64,000 nucleotides of DNA, from NCBI GenBank assembly GCA_026182355.1, contig JAPFBL010001928.1:5589001-5653000 (forward strand), in the 5' to 3' direction. Position 1 is the first letter of the stretch, and every line of letters starts with the position of its first letter. The position numbers were made by a program, and so were the translations under genes. Of the stretch, positions 20,641 through 32,759 are shown in pieces. Source of the stretch: Hermatobates lingyangjiaoensis. Its lineage: Eukaryota > Arthropoda > Insecta > Hemiptera > Hermatobatidae. Under the pieces are notes generated by a model that saw only the letters and a list, made by a program, of their open reading frames with translations, was not told where the DNA came from and ran no database searches.

Positions 20641-20641
<1 letters not shown>
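20457..20641 (+). mobile_element. Penelope-like terminal unit, family L, with hammerhead
   Basis: A 185-bp unit between (TA)n arrays: GGTTCGGTATTAGCAAGAAG at its start, hammerhead at 20561-20598, and then GGTGTTTATTAGTAAATTGT up to (TA)n at 20642. The arrangement mirrors the 3' ends of the PLEs at 13359 and 15605. Confidence 0.75.
20561..20598 (+). ncRNA. Type I hammerhead ribozyme (family L)
   Basis: Stem I is GCC (20561-20563) with GGC (20596-20598). CUGAAGA is at 20564-20570. Stem II is GUCUU (20572-20576) with AAGAC (20583-20587) around AAAAUA. GAAA is at 20588-20591, stem III ACGU and H17 U20595. All conserved core bases are present. Confidence 0.82.

Positions 20642-20672
<31 letters not shown>
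20642..20672. repeat. (TA)n microsatellite
   Basis: TA array closing the family L unit. Confidence 0.97.
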
Positions 20673-20683
<11 letters not shown>

Positions 20684-21109
20684 TGTATATATAGATTAAA
20701 AGTGAATATAATTGTAAACAGGGGAAACGAAATCACTATTACTGATACTTTTATCGAGATAGTATTTCTTGGGAAATGGCAAACATAGGAGGGTCAAAAA
20801 GCACACAGACACACAAAGGCAAACACCGCGCATATATATGCATATATTGAGTCATTTAACTTCCATTATCAGGTAACATTTTACATTAATGATAAGAAAT
20901 TATGCAGAATAGGCATAATTAATAACCTTCATAAATTATCAAATGGATTCTAAATAGAACTTTGCTGTCACAAAGACTAGCAAAACACTCATGTAGGTCT
21001 GTTATTCATTTTTTGTTTGTTTTGTTTTAGTTTGAGAAATGCTTTCATAATAATTTCAAAACAAAGAATCATTGGTAATAGTATAGTACTTTACAGATAC
21101 TTGAGTTAC

Positions 21110-21305
21110 CAAGAACAGGTGCAAGTCTAGGCCTTTCTTCATCGAGAACCAACTCGGTCTGTGTCAGGTAAACGTTGAACACATCAGCGATGCACGTGAT
21201 TCGTATTTTCCCCAGCATGAAAGTGTTGACTTCAATCTCTAGGTTGGATGTTGTTACTGACTGGCCATCAACAGAGGGAGCGATATCTATTGAAGTTGTT
21301 GGCAC
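21110..21305 (-). CDS. beat: beat (Beaten path) family exon, C-terminal half of the second Ig-like domain
   Basis: A 196-nt internal exon (65 codons plus 1 nt). The acceptor AG is at 21307-21306 after a T-rich tract (ATTGTTTTAG), and the donor GTAACT starts at 21109. The exon begins in phase 0, matching the end of the exon at 35026. The product reads VPTTSIDIAPSVDGQSVTTS, then LEIEVNTFMLGKIRITCIAD, then VFNVYLTQTELVLDEERPRL, APVL. The Cys in R-I-T-C-I-A is the second disulphide Cys of the Ig fold. The closing E-R-P-R-L-A-P-V-L-G is the hallmark of Beat proteins, which are secreted or membrane-anchored neuronal proteins that bind Sidestep-family receptors during axon guidance. The hydrophobic or GPI tail exon was not found, so it may lie in 1-21107 unrecognised or beyond. 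Which Beat paralogue this is cannot be decided from half a domain. The open frame continues past the donor for 12 codons, which I read as intron. Confidence 0.88.
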
Positions 21306-21307
21306 CT

Positions 21308-21714
21308 AAAACAATCATTAATTCTTTATAATTTATTATCATATTAATTTACTCACGAATTACGAATATAGAAGATTGAAAAACAAAGAAGTAATATCAA
21401 CATTGAATAATATATATTTAAAGATTTTATTGAGATTGCTACTTCCAAATAATTTTACATCAACAAAAAAAGTATGTAATGGCTTCATAAAGAAATAAAT
21501 AAACATATTTATTTTGTATGTTCCACATAAGTACTAAATGATATCTTTATATTTCTCATCGCCTTGAGTATGTAAACTGGTTAATTACTAATATATTTTT
21601 TCCCAATATACATTCATAGCAAGCTTACAACAGATTACAAGACGTAGGAAAAAAGATAACACTCACTCAGAGAAAGTTGGTATATATGATTTTCGATAAA
21701 GGGGAAGGAAAATG
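21308..21714. other. 3' part of the 13.7-kb beat intron
   Basis: The intron between the two beat exons spans 21306-35025 on the minus strand (donor GTATCA at 35025, acceptor at 21307). This part is AT-rich with nothing else recognised. Confidence 0.75.
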
Positions 21715-21985
21715 ATTTTAATAAATACTAAGAAGCCATAAAATCCCCAGTATAATAATTCTATAAAAAACCAAAAATGTAAAACATAATTCAAAATGGA
21801 AATCTTTCGTTTGAAGATTAATAAATATAATTATTCTATATCCTTAATTATAAATTATCTTAAAACGACATTTTTTCTTCGATGTTTATGATGTTTTCAG
21901 AGAAAATAAGAGTATTTTTCTGATTTAAATTTGAAAATTTGACTTAAATATTCAATGTAGAAGGAGGTCAAGTAACCGATATAAG
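21715..21985 (+). repeat. Diverged dispersed repeat, copy 2 (of 18755-19015)
   Basis: Collinear with 18755-19015: AAGAAGCCATAAAATCCCCA at the start, and ATTCAATGTAGAAGGAGGTC at the end. Confidence 0.7.
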
Positions 21986-22279
21986 AAATCCACTGGCTAT
22001 TTGAACAAACGCATGTTCTCTTTTAAGAGATTATTCCCTATCAAGAAATTTTCAGTTTGGCTTTTCAAAAATGTTATTACTGCTGTAGTTATACGAATGA
22101 GATTATTTGGATCAGCTGTGGGATGTACAAAAATAAGCTTATATATTGATAAGTCGATCAATCACTATCTATACTACCACAGGAATGAAAGACTAATAAG
22201 CATCTCCCATTTAAATGTTTCCATTATGATTAAATGAGACATTATATATTATACACCCAAGAACATTGATTTTAAGTTT

Positions 22280-23345
22280 ACTTATGGTAAAGTTGAGTGC
22301 AGGCCACTCCAGATTTTTCTGATTTGTATCCAGTTTGGATCGTTTTGTTTTGAATTTTGAGTGAAATATATATATACTTGTCTAATTACTAATAATGAAA
22401 TTACAGAAAATAGTTATAAAGGTTGTTAAACCACTAAAAGGTCGTTATTTCCACTAAACATCACCGTCCGATGGAGTCCAGCCCGCCGCGCTGGTGATCT
22501 CATAGCCTACACTCCCAGATGATATATTCAGGTGTTTGGGTAATTGATGAGTCACAGGGATATGCTGGTAATGGTATCAGTGTTTGTCTTTGAAGGTATT
22601 GTTTGAAAGGTCCTTGTCCAGTTATATATTAGTTTATTTCGTAACATGGTGTGTAGTAGCTACATATCATTCTAATTAAAAGAGTAGAGAAATACCGTTT
22701 AGTCATTCCAACTTTTCCTGTACGTTCCCAACCTTCTTCCTATTTCTTTAAGCTTGCTATGCTCAACATGTGCTTCAAATGAGATGTGGGATATTTCTAG
22801 TAACTAAACTGTCGGCACTGAAAGGAACATCACAGTTATCACGAGAAAATTACCTACAAGTCCGATAAACTTGTATAACCAAACACAAGGTAACAACTTC
22901 CTGCAACTTGAAAACTATAAGACTAATGTTGGCCAGTATACAGCAAGTATCATAGTTGTGCAAGAGACACTTCTGTAGAACTTAGTAATTGATAAAGCAA
23001 TACTCCGTTGTAATCATTCCAGTTGCAGGTTTTCTTTTATTTAATGCTTTGATATACACCTGAGCTGTATGAGTGATCAGTGGTAAGGTTCTACCGTTGT
23101 TTGTAACTTTCACAACACTGCTATACACTAAACACCGTCTCAATTTACTTATTCTTCCTGCAATATTTATAATTTGCAAAACTCTCTTGGTTATATAATT
23201 GATTTGTCTTTCCATGTCTAGACAATATTAAGTTCTTCCATATTTATCAATATATTAACTGGCTCTTGGATTCTCTTTAGTGTGGACATTAATAACCTGC
23301 TTTTATTGCTGTTTAATTTGATTTTGTTGTCATAGGCCAGGAGTG
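22280..23345 (-). pseudogene. Non-LTR retrotransposon remnant (R1/LOA-like), end of RT to 3' UTR
   Basis: The minus strand, in broken frames, shows KSRLLMSTLKRIQEPVNILI (end of the reverse-transcriptase palm), QINYITKRVLQIINIAGRIS (thumb, 23180-23215) and then TGHGPFKQYLQRQTLIPLPA ... TPEYIIWECRL (22530-22640). The last is the tail motif typical of R1- and LOA-type LINEs, although the usual Cys-x2-Cys is changed. Order and spacing fit one element with internal deletions and frameshifts. The 3' UTR carries the string CTGGAGTGGCCTGCACTCAA (22290-22315 complement), which recurs at 38508, 42590 and 43250. The element is on the same strand as beat. Confidence 0.65.
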
Positions 23346-23346
23346 T

Positions 23347-23395
23347 ATTATTAATAATATATATAATAATAATATATAATAATAATATATAATAT
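23347..23395. repeat. ATA/ATAATAAT-rich microsatellite
   Basis: Imperfect tandem of TATAATAATAATA blocks. Confidence 0.9.
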
Positions 23396-26295
23396 GTTCA
23401 GTTCACATAACTAGCACAGACCAGGTGGCGTTTGGCCAACGAGAGATTTTTATCTCTCTATATGAATCATTTCTCTGAGTTACTGACAACACTCCTCACA
23501 ATGACACCCTGATGGGGTCCGATTAACTACTAGTAGCAAGCCCTGGTCCCGAGTAACGGGCTTTGCCCTCTTCGAAGGGGGACGACCAAATTCACAGGAA
23601 TCCTCTAGTAGTTCTAAAACTATAAGGCATTGCAGGTTAGCCTGACCACATTTATTGAGAATATATGATTTCCATCAGCTTCCAACTACTGTTGGCTACT
23701 TTCGTAACCAGAATGATTAAGTTAGCGTATATAAATGATAAATTATACAAAGACGAGTATAATTGAGCTATAAGAAAGATTTAATATAATTCCATGCACC
23801 TTAAAAGGCTTTTTCAATGGTTTCGTTCACTTTATTCACACAGAGATGGGTTATTCCTCCAACTCTTGGTAAGAGGTGTATTACGACATTTTATTCATTA
23901 CATTAGAGTTAATAACTGTTGTTTCCTGTGAGAAAATAAAAATCAAGCAAATGCCAGAAAGATTTTCATTTAAGATCCAGTGCTTTAAAAGATATCCTGT
24001 TAGCTAAATAATTTATTGACTGTAATATAGAAAGTTAAAAGCCATCGGGTGCAGCTTACCAAGTTGACAACTTGATCTGGGATTCAAACAATTTTCCCTT
24101 CAATACTCTATACATCATTATTCTTTTCGACAAATATGACTATTTCCCTTTGAACGTACAAAATTTCCCTCCTAGTTTAAAAAGTTATGCGCCGTAAGAC
24201 TTCTTACTAGGCTTTTAATTAGCAGCTTCTAATTCTACAAACGTTGTCTATTACATATGTCACCCGTCATGTGATAGCCTATTTCATTTTTGTGTGTATT
24301 CCATAAAAACATAGCTCTATAATGTATTCAAACAATTTTGTTTATTATGAAATATTGTGGGAGAAAATAACTCCATATAGCCCAATGATTGTTTGTTAAC
24401 ACTAATTTTAAGCAACGTGGGTCTGATATGACAATTAAATTGTAATTTTCAGAAAAAAAATTACAATTTATTGATACAATAAATACGTTAAAATAATCAA
24501 ACAATGAATTATTACAACTTTTCTGACTGTATTTGCGCTATTTCTTGAAAGCAAATGACAAATATACTATGAAGTACTTTACGGAATATCAATCTTGTTC
24601 AAAACTACTCTCTCAGTTAATTTGGTATAATCTGGTATGCATCAATTCAACTATAAAACTGCCAAGGGAGACAATGAGCCAAGTTACACAGACTGCACAC
24701 ATAGAAACAAATATAAACATTTCTTTTATTTTACTACTTCATCAAGAGAAGAATTGAAAAATTAGAGTTAAAAGTCATTTGTAACTCTTTTAATCTCTTA
24801 TATTTCCTTCCAACTATAATGACGCTCTCATTTTTTATCCTTTTAGTTATATATTGGTTATTTATGAATTAGTTTCCATGTTTTCTTATTTTTTTTTATT
24901 CTTGAGTTTATTTTCCCTTTGTGCACTGGCATCTTTTGTCGCTTAAGTTTTAATATGTTTAATCCCATAAATGTGCTGTTTGATAAAGATACTTGCCTAG
25001 CCCACTAAATTGTCAACTTCATACCTAGAATCGAATATTCTAAGTAATAGTTTTACTTACAAATTCTCTTAGCTGATTTTCTGTTTTTGTTTCTGTTTTT
25101 TAATCTCTTCCTGACAACGAACTATTGTTCAAAATATCGATCTTAGTAAGTGATTTTTCTTTTTTGTGCTCTACACAATTATGAATTTATTTTTGTGAAT
25201 ATATTAGAGGAGACAAAGAAAGAGACAGACAGAGGAAGAGGAGGGTGTGTGTCTGACAAAGAAAGAAACACTCAGAGAATGGGAGAGAATGAGTGAGTGA
25301 GTAATGAGTAAAAGTAGAAAGTGAGCCTGGGGATCAGATTTCTTTAAACAAATTTATCAATAAAAATAATTAATTTTTCAACAAGTCTCTAAGTAATTTA
25401 TAAAACATCATTATATTTTAATTAACATTTTTAGAGAATTTTAATTTATTTGTATACTTGGAGTATCAACTTTATTTCAAAAACTGAAAGACCATAATAT
25501 ATTGATAATGATTTCAATAAAATACAGACAGGTGCAGATATATTTAATTATAATCACAAATTCAAAAAAATAATTTTTTTTATGCTTTACAAAAAAATAA
25601 AATAAATCTGAGCAGAAAGTTGATATTTGTATTAAAATTGAATAAAAAGAAGAAAAAAGGCAATGGTAAATCATGAAGACAACCTCTACGTATAGATATT
25701 TGGCTTATTTCAATATTCTCACATTGGTAACATTTATATAATAAATTGAAAATAGCTTATAAACAATTCAATATGAGATATCAAATTATTAAAAAATAAT
25801 TAATATCAAACTACTTCTATTGATCTGTAGATTTATGGAGATTGAAAAAAGTTTATTGTCTCTTCAATCATTTGAAATCAATTAATTGAGCCAGTCAGCC
25901 AGGGTCTGGAAATTGTCTCTAAAGGCGATTACTAGGGTTTTAGAGTGGTGGAGAAAATTTGAAAACAAGTGGATTACAGCGTTGAACACATTTTGAAATG
26001 AATGGATTTACAGAATTGCGAGGTTTTTGATGAGATTTTGTTTTTTTTTTTAGTTCCCGGTTTAAGGGTATTGTTTAAAGAAGTTTGTTAGTAAATTTTC
26101 CAGTTACGAGTAATTCCAATGATGCAGAAAAAATTCGAAAGCTTATAGTTCCTTTTTTCTTTTTTGAGTTTTTCTCACAGGCTGTACCACTACAATGGAG
26201 AAATTTATATATTTATCTTATATACATAACTTGTAGTATTACAAGTATTTCATTACAGATATTAAAATAAATTTCACGTTTTTTTTTCTTTTTTT
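23396..26295. other. Beat intron, no gene; one unassigned GC-richer patch and one decayed PLE end
   Basis: 23400-23680 is GC-richer (GAAGGGGGACGACC, CCGATTAACTACTAGTAGCA) and may be an old retroelement 5' region, but no frame is convincing. 25080-25190 looks like a decayed Penelope-like terminus: CCTGACAACGAACTATTGTT keeps a GAAC/GUUC stem II but has lost CUGANGA and GAAA. The rest is plain AT-rich DNA. Confidence 0.5.
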
Positions 26296-26299
26296 ATAT

Positions 26300-26590
26300 A
26301 CTATTTAAAATTTCCGTATATTTTTAAATATTCTATTACCAATTCTTGAAATAGTTGTATTGTCTCTTCTGATATTAGTCCCGCTTTGTTGGTGGCATAT
26401 TTTCCCTTTAATGACAGTGTTTTTTTCTAGTTCATGCATCTGTATATAAGGTCTACTGTGTGTACATGATTTCCAGAGAAGGCATAAAAGTTTGAATTGA
26501 ATTGATTATTCTAAGTTTGTGGAGATACTCCTTAAATTTCCCGGTTCCTGTATAAAACAGTTATTTGCCAGTGGATTGATAAGTCTTTTA
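26300..26590 (-). pseudogene. Non-LTR retrotransposon C-terminal fragment
   Basis: In broken minus frames: GTGKFKEYLHKLRIINS, later KGKYATNKAGLISEETIQLF and QELVIEYLKIYGNFK followed by a stop near 26300. This is the same kind of LINE tail as at 22530-22640, but from a different copy or family; the zinc-knuckle cysteines are mostly lost. Same strand as beat. Confidence 0.6.
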
Positions 26591-26690
26591 ATCATATCTG
26601 TATTTTATAGCAAAAAAAATACTCTTTTAGTATAAGTTCTTCTGTTGTATTCTGCTATAGAGAGACTAAAAGTAGACCTAAGCCAGGGAA

Positions 26691-27030
26691 GGGGTCAGGC
26701 TAGCTCAGTGGTTAGTGCTCGCCTCTGAACTGATAGGACCGGGGTTCAATCCTCACCTGGCCCTCGATTTATTCACAAGGGAGGTGAATAAATCTGAGCA
26801 CGTCGTCCCTCGGAGAAGGACAACGCGCCTGTACGCTCGTCGGTCCCGAGCCTGTACGATGTCAGGTACTTGTTAAAGATCCCTTCTCTAAATACATTTG
26901 AGTTAGGCAAAATTTAGGACTCCCACTGTAGAATCAATCTTCATTGTGTGGTATCACAAAGGGCCAATACTCGGCCTACGTGTGTTCCCTTGTGGAAATG
27001 CCACTGCAACCTAACCTAACCTAACCTAAA
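26691..27030 (+). mobile_element. tRNA-derived SINE, most complete copy, with (CCTAA)n tail
   Basis: The head has pol III boxes: A box TAGCTCAGTGGTTAG (26701-26715) and B box GGTTCAATCC (26743-26752). The body includes GAGCACGTCGTCCCTCGGAG and GCCTGTACGATGTCAGGTAC. The 3' end is (CCTAA)4. A 14-bp target duplication with one mismatch, CCTAAGCCAGGGAA / CCTAAACCAGGGAA, lies at 26677-26690 and 27025-27038, so it overlaps the tail. Three more copies occur at 30623, 48944 and 55899, all on the plus strand. Confidence 0.92.
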
Positions 27031-27038
27031 CCAGGGAA

Positions 27039-30000
27039 CAACTGCCCAATGTACTTATTGACTAAGATCTATTTTGTTGAAACAATTCTTAATGATACCA
27101 ATTAAAATCTCATTTTTATATTGTTTAAATCTTCAATGAGCATTATTTTTAGTTCAATACATATTTGTATAAATTCATAAATTATGTAATTAAAAAGTAA
27201 AATAAGGAAATAGTATAAATGTTTGATAAACAAAAACTAATTCTTAAGATGTGCGGCTAAAAGGTAACCAAACTGAACATGTAATCATTTCATAATAAAT
27301 TCATATATATCTATTTACAGTGTCATTCAGTATAGTGGAATTCAAATAATTTTGTATCCTCGATCTATCTATAACACTGTTTTAAGTGGGTAATTGCATG
27401 AGTTTTCTTCCATGAATACTTTAATTTTTCGTGTCGTGTCGTGGAAACATTTAATGTTTCTGTCTCAAACATAAAAAATTTGGTTCGTTTCAATCAAGAT
27501 AGATATACGAAAAACATTTATCAGTTATGTAATACTAGGTGAGGTAAATAGAGCTGCTATAGATGTTCTAACACAGGATTGTTATCATCGGTAGGTTATT
27601 TAAGAATGAATGAAATGTACCTTAACACCTGGTCTTGAAGGGAATCGTTTACTCTGCTATCTATTGATCTTTTATCTGAGTCTAGCAAGAAAATGACGAC
27701 AGTAAAACTGATAACACTCTGACTTCCAGGAAAGTAGAAATGACATGACTTACCTTCAATCCCTTGGTTATCGCACAATCAGAGGACAACTTTTATCATT
27801 GATTTGTCTTTCCTTTGATATGAATAATAGTACAGATAAAACTAATAATTTATATTATGATCAATAGATTTTGTTGTAATTATATGATCAGTGCAAAGAC
27901 CATCCTTACTCCTAAATGGTGCTAGAGTCTTTCGAACAATCTTGGACACTGTCTGTATTCAATAGAAAATCTTTAGTTTCACTTGAAACTGGATAAAATC
28001 TGAACTTTGTCCCACAACTCCAATCACTAGTATACGGTGTAAGATGATCCATCGCCTTATTAATACATGTACAGTAATCTTAATCATGCTAAAAATATGC
28101 ATCAATAACTAATAAAACTTATAAAATAGCTTTAAAAATGTTACTTAATTATATAAATTATTAAGTTAATTAATTTAAATTATAGAACAGCTGAAGCTCT
28201 TTTCGGTAATAAGACTATAGATCAATATGTTTGACTATCAATCTCTCTAAGTTAAATAGGAAGGGGTGGTAGTCTCTGATATTAATGAATTGCCTAAGTA
28301 ATAGTTTACAGAATAACGAAAATTTCTGTCTAAAATAAATAACGTTTGACATCTCAATAACCTTTAGTTTAGCTGTTGCAATAGAAGAGTATAGAATTGA
28401 TTAAAAAAAAAACTTGGAAAATAATTTCAATAATCTTGTTACTGAGTTTTTCTTTGATGTAATCATAAAAATTTGATAGATAACATTTGGAAAACAAACG
28501 GTGCAGTATTTCCCATTACGATAAAGTTTATGCTAATTATCTGAATGATTTAGTACTTTAGAAAATCAATTATTTGACTAGCGAATATCTGTGCTACAGT
28601 CTTTCCAATGGAATAAGTTTTATAAGATTTATTTAAAAAAATGTACCCTCTATATATTTTCTATATATTGCAGAACTTAATTACCAAGTTTTAAAGCAAT
28701 ACTGTCCCTCCAAAATTAATTTTAGAACTGTTTAATATGATCAAAAAGTAACATACACACGCACAATTAAGTAAATTTTGTTCAATATTTTGATAGAATT
28801 GATTTTACCAAGAAAGAAAATCGTACTTATTTGTTTTAATTTTTTTAAAATGATTAAACTCAATAAAAATAGAGTGAAAACATAACCTAATAAATACTAG
28901 TAAGATTAGTGAAAGGTAATCGCCTTCAAAGTATTCTCATAACAGTTTTATAACTGCTTCCATCCTGTCAACAAATTATGAACGTGAATTGCAAAAATGA
29001 GCATCTAAATATCAACACTTATGTGTTATTAAATAATAACATCTAGTCGTACGATATTAAATCATTTTGATTGAAGGAAATGATTCACTCAAAAGAATGT
29101 CAATAATTTATGTGAGAATACAAGGTAATTTCCATTGTTTTAAAAAAAGGTGTAAAACACAATCATTATAGTACTTTGAAGATGAGCACTCCTCACATAG
29201 TAATGTCTTTCCATTAAAAATAATCTAGTTTTACCATGTTTAATTTTTTTTTTAACTTATACCTTTGTAAGTTTCAGCATTTTTAGTGGTTAACTATAAT
29301 ATTTAAATATTGAATACGGTCAAGAAAGTTTTAATTCAGTATTAATTTGGTAAATACTGTTGTTTAGTCGTGTTATTAATTATTTTAAATATTTAAAACT
29401 TTGAAATAAGATTCATACGACAGCATTATAAAGTATAACATAGAATTAATTTTATAAAGAGGATTTGTAAACAACAATCACTGTTTGGTTTGATTAACTA
29501 GTAAAAACACTTTAATTTTACAGTACGGAATGTAAGAAAATATTGTATTGGTAGTATTAGTACTGTTATTTGTTATTAATAACAAAGGTTGTATAGATTC
29601 TATAATTATATTTTCATGTAATTTTGTACTTAGTTTTCAACCTAGAATTCAAAACTGAAAACCAAGGAAAGTAAATCAACTGTTTACCAAGGTATTAAAG
29701 AAGTTGAAAATCTTTTGTTTATCACTAGTATTTGTTCATCATGTTTTATCCCCGTGTTTACTCGCTTGGAGGGCTCGCCTGCCTTACGTTTACTCAATCG
29801 TTTGCTCAAAGTGTTCTGTCGGGGGAATTGCTGAAGGCTGTTCTACACTTCCAGTCAATAAATAGGTTTTTTTTTCTTCTCATATTTTCTCACTCCATTC
29901 TCAAAAAACGGTTCTGCTTTTCCATTCGACCTTAATATTCAAACCAAACAGACAATTTCAATTTTGCAATCAAGAGAGGCTATATTGTGTCCACATAAGT

Positions 30001-30620
30001 GATTGCTCATTCCTAAATAAAACTTTTTTTCTTTTTTAATAAAAATCAAAATTGAATTCACCGGCCGCTCAGTTTTTGCTCTGAACAATAATCTAGATCG
30101 GTAAGGAGTACAGATTTACCAATAATGCAAGAACACTGGAATAAAATAAAACAAGGAATTATATTTATATATACTTCTTTATTTATTATTATAATATGTG
30201 CGATTACTTTATTTCAATTTTAGCATATTTTTCGCTATATTTTATAATTCTGTTATTCATTATTTGTCATTATTACTTTTTATTAGTGCGTGTCACTAAA
30301 TATGCGAGGCATATTACACAATATTAGTCCAAAGTAACATCTACAAAAAATGCACATACCAAATAAAATTGATATATCAGTTATATCAGCTAATAAATAG
30401 ATTACTAAGTATATTTGACATCCTCATTTTAATCATTTAACAACCTGATTCTATTAGTATATTATTACTATATTATTCTCTTTTTATATTAATGGTAAAC
30501 TAACCTGTTACTCTATGTGTCTTCCTTAAGTAAATTTAGTTTACGTATATAATAAAATGGTTTATAGGACTTGAAAAAAAAGGTATGAGAAATATCATAA
30601 AAATTGATACCAACATTACT
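27039..30620. other. Beat intron, AT-rich, nothing recognised
   Basis: Short chance frames only (for example 27596-27778 minus and 29732-29935 plus). No repeat or element is recognised. Confidence 0.6.
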
Positions 30621-30622
30621 GT

Positions 30623-30855
30623 ACGGAGCCAGGGTAGCATAGCGGCAACGTGCTCGCCTCTGAACTGGGAGGTCCAAAGCACGCTCTTGATTTATAAATC
30701 TAGTTTGCATAAATCTGAGAGGATGTTAAACCCATACATCTAAATATGTACGATGTCAGGTACTCGTTAAAGATTTCTTCTTTAAAAAAACTTAAGTTAG
30801 AAAAAATTTATGACACCCAAAGAAGAATCATGGGAGATTCTTGCAAATCAGCATC
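30623..30855 (+). mobile_element. tRNA-derived SINE, degraded and 3'-truncated copy
   Basis: Matches 26691-27030: GCCAGGGTAGCATAGCGGCA head, TGCTCGCCTCTGAACTG, and GTACGATGTCAGGTACTCGT body. The B box is decayed (GGTCCAAAGCACG) and the CCTAA tail is missing. Confidence 0.8.
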
Positions 30856-30859
30856 AGTT

Positions 30860-32220
30860 AGCTGATTTCGTCAGTCTTTCAGACCTCTACATAAAAAAAT
30901 ACTTGTTCTATATTTCGTTAATCGTTGACATCAGGAGGATAAATATAGAATAGAGCTATGTCAGTGACCATATTTGTGTTACCTTTGTTATGGTTTTCAT
31001 ATATATGTTATAATCAGCTGCTAGGAGCAGTTTGTGTCTTTAGTCCAGTAAAATTACAATAGTTTTATTTTTAGTGAATTAATATGGATATGCTTATAAA
31101 TCTGAAATGGAATTACAGGATATGAATCCGACAGGAGCACTTACCCTAGGGTCTCCTTAACTTATCCTTAAAAGATTAAATAATAATAAATTGATATTTT
31201 AGTGCCTTGAAATAGATAACAATGTTAATAGTAGTTTAATTAAGAGGCTGGGAGGATTGAGGGGGTAATCCGAGCAAGGTTAGAGTAATGGAGGCCTCAT
31301 CTAGTCGTTGTAGCCTTAATAGAAATTCAATTAATACCTAAGTTGGTTGGCGTTTCGATATTAGTGTCTAGTCGTTCTAAGACCGACTTGGGTTTACCTT
31401 GCATCCCCCTTTTGTCTTCCCTAATGACTTGTTTACATTAACTTGCTCTCCACCTAAATCATTCCATTTCAGTTTACTTGAAGAAAATGATTTCGGATTG
31501 CTTTCCCTTTCAGTGCAACTGTTTCTTAATCGCAGTCGCTTTCTTCACAAACGACGCTATATTCTCTAAAGTGGAAGCTATTCTGCTTACAGTTATCATT
31601 CTCTTCACAGTCATCATTCTTACATTTAGTTTTTATGGAACCACAATTATATTTTGTTTTAATTTTTGATATATCATATTATTAATGCAATTTTTTATTA
31701 CAACCATTAAACCAATGGATATTACATTGCATTTTGTACAAGATAATGTTTTAAAAAATTACAAAGGCAAAATATTGTGAAGGAAACATGATTTTGTTTA
31801 ATGACAATCGAAATTACACTTCTTCTTAGCAGAGTCATCAGTTTAATTTAAATATTTATGGAATTATTTTACAAGATCCCTGAATGAATCAGTAATATTT
31901 CCAGAAATGCCTGAATCATAACGGCCAAGCACTGCTTGAATCATTAGTATAACGTATAATTTACAACTTAGCTTCCATCAAAGTTCTTCTGCGAATCGAC
32001 CAAATAAAAATCGAGCCGTGCAAAGTTTAATTTTTAGTAGAATTTTGCAACACATCTAAATTAAACGGCTCAAATACTTTTATTAGTTCTCTATAATATA
32101 TGGAGCGCGCATTGTTTAAAATATTCTCATTTTATGATAAGTACTCAAATGTTGTCGCATTGTTGGAGCCCCATAAACTATTGGAGCAATCTAGATCCCA
32201 ACTCTCTACTTCTGTATAGA
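30860..32220. other. Beat intron; candidate conserved patch at 31245-31465
   Basis: The patch is GC-richer, with homeodomain-like TTAAT/ATTAAT sites (31315-31335) and no repeat likeness. It could be regulatory. The rest is plain AT-rich DNA. Confidence 0.3.
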
Positions 32221-32223
32221 GTA

Positions 32224-32755
32224 TCTGTACTACTCACAGATCACCAATCTGTACTACTCACAGATCACCAATCTGTACTACTCACAGATCAACAATCTGT
32301 ACTACTCACAGATCAACAATCTGTACTACTCACAGATCAACAATCTGTACTACTCACAGATCAACAAATTGTACTACTCACAGATCAACAATCTGTACTA
32401 CTCACAGATTAACAATCTGTACTACTCACAGATCAACAATCTGTACTACTCACAGATCAACAATCTGTACTACTCACAGATCAACAATCTGTACTACTCA
32501 CAGATCAACAATCTGTACTACTCACAGATCACCAATCCGTACTACTCACAGATAAACAATCTGTACTACTCACAGATCACCAAACTGTACTACTCACAGA
32601 TAAACAATCTGTACTACTCACAGATCACCAATACGTACTACTCACAGATAAACAATATGTACTACTCACAGATCACCAATCTGTACTACTCACAGATAAA
32701 CAATCTGTACTACTCACAGATCACCAATCTGTACTACTCACAGATCACCAATCGT
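32224..32755. repeat. 24-bp minisatellite, about 22 copies, with 48-bp higher-order part
   Basis: Unit CTGTACTACTCACAGATCAA plus CAAT. The first part is nearly homogeneous (GATCAACAAT type). From about 32520 two variants alternate (GATCACCAAT and GATAAACAAT), forming a 48-bp higher-order repeat. Because 24 is a multiple of 3 and the unit lacks stops in two frames, it opens two long artificial reading frames on the plus strand. The position is intronic to beat. Confidence 0.97.
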
Positions 32756-32759
32756 TCTT

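Noticed and set aside
26691..26765. Functional tRNA gene
   Set aside because: A and B boxes are present, but the sequence does not fold into a full tRNA with paired acceptor ends and continues as a SINE with three more copies.
27010..27030. Interstitial telomere array
   Set aside because: Only about four CCTAA units at the exact 3' end of a SINE with a target duplication; it is the element tail, not an array.
32224..32755. CRISPR array
   Set aside because: Units are contiguous with no spacers, and the host is an animal.
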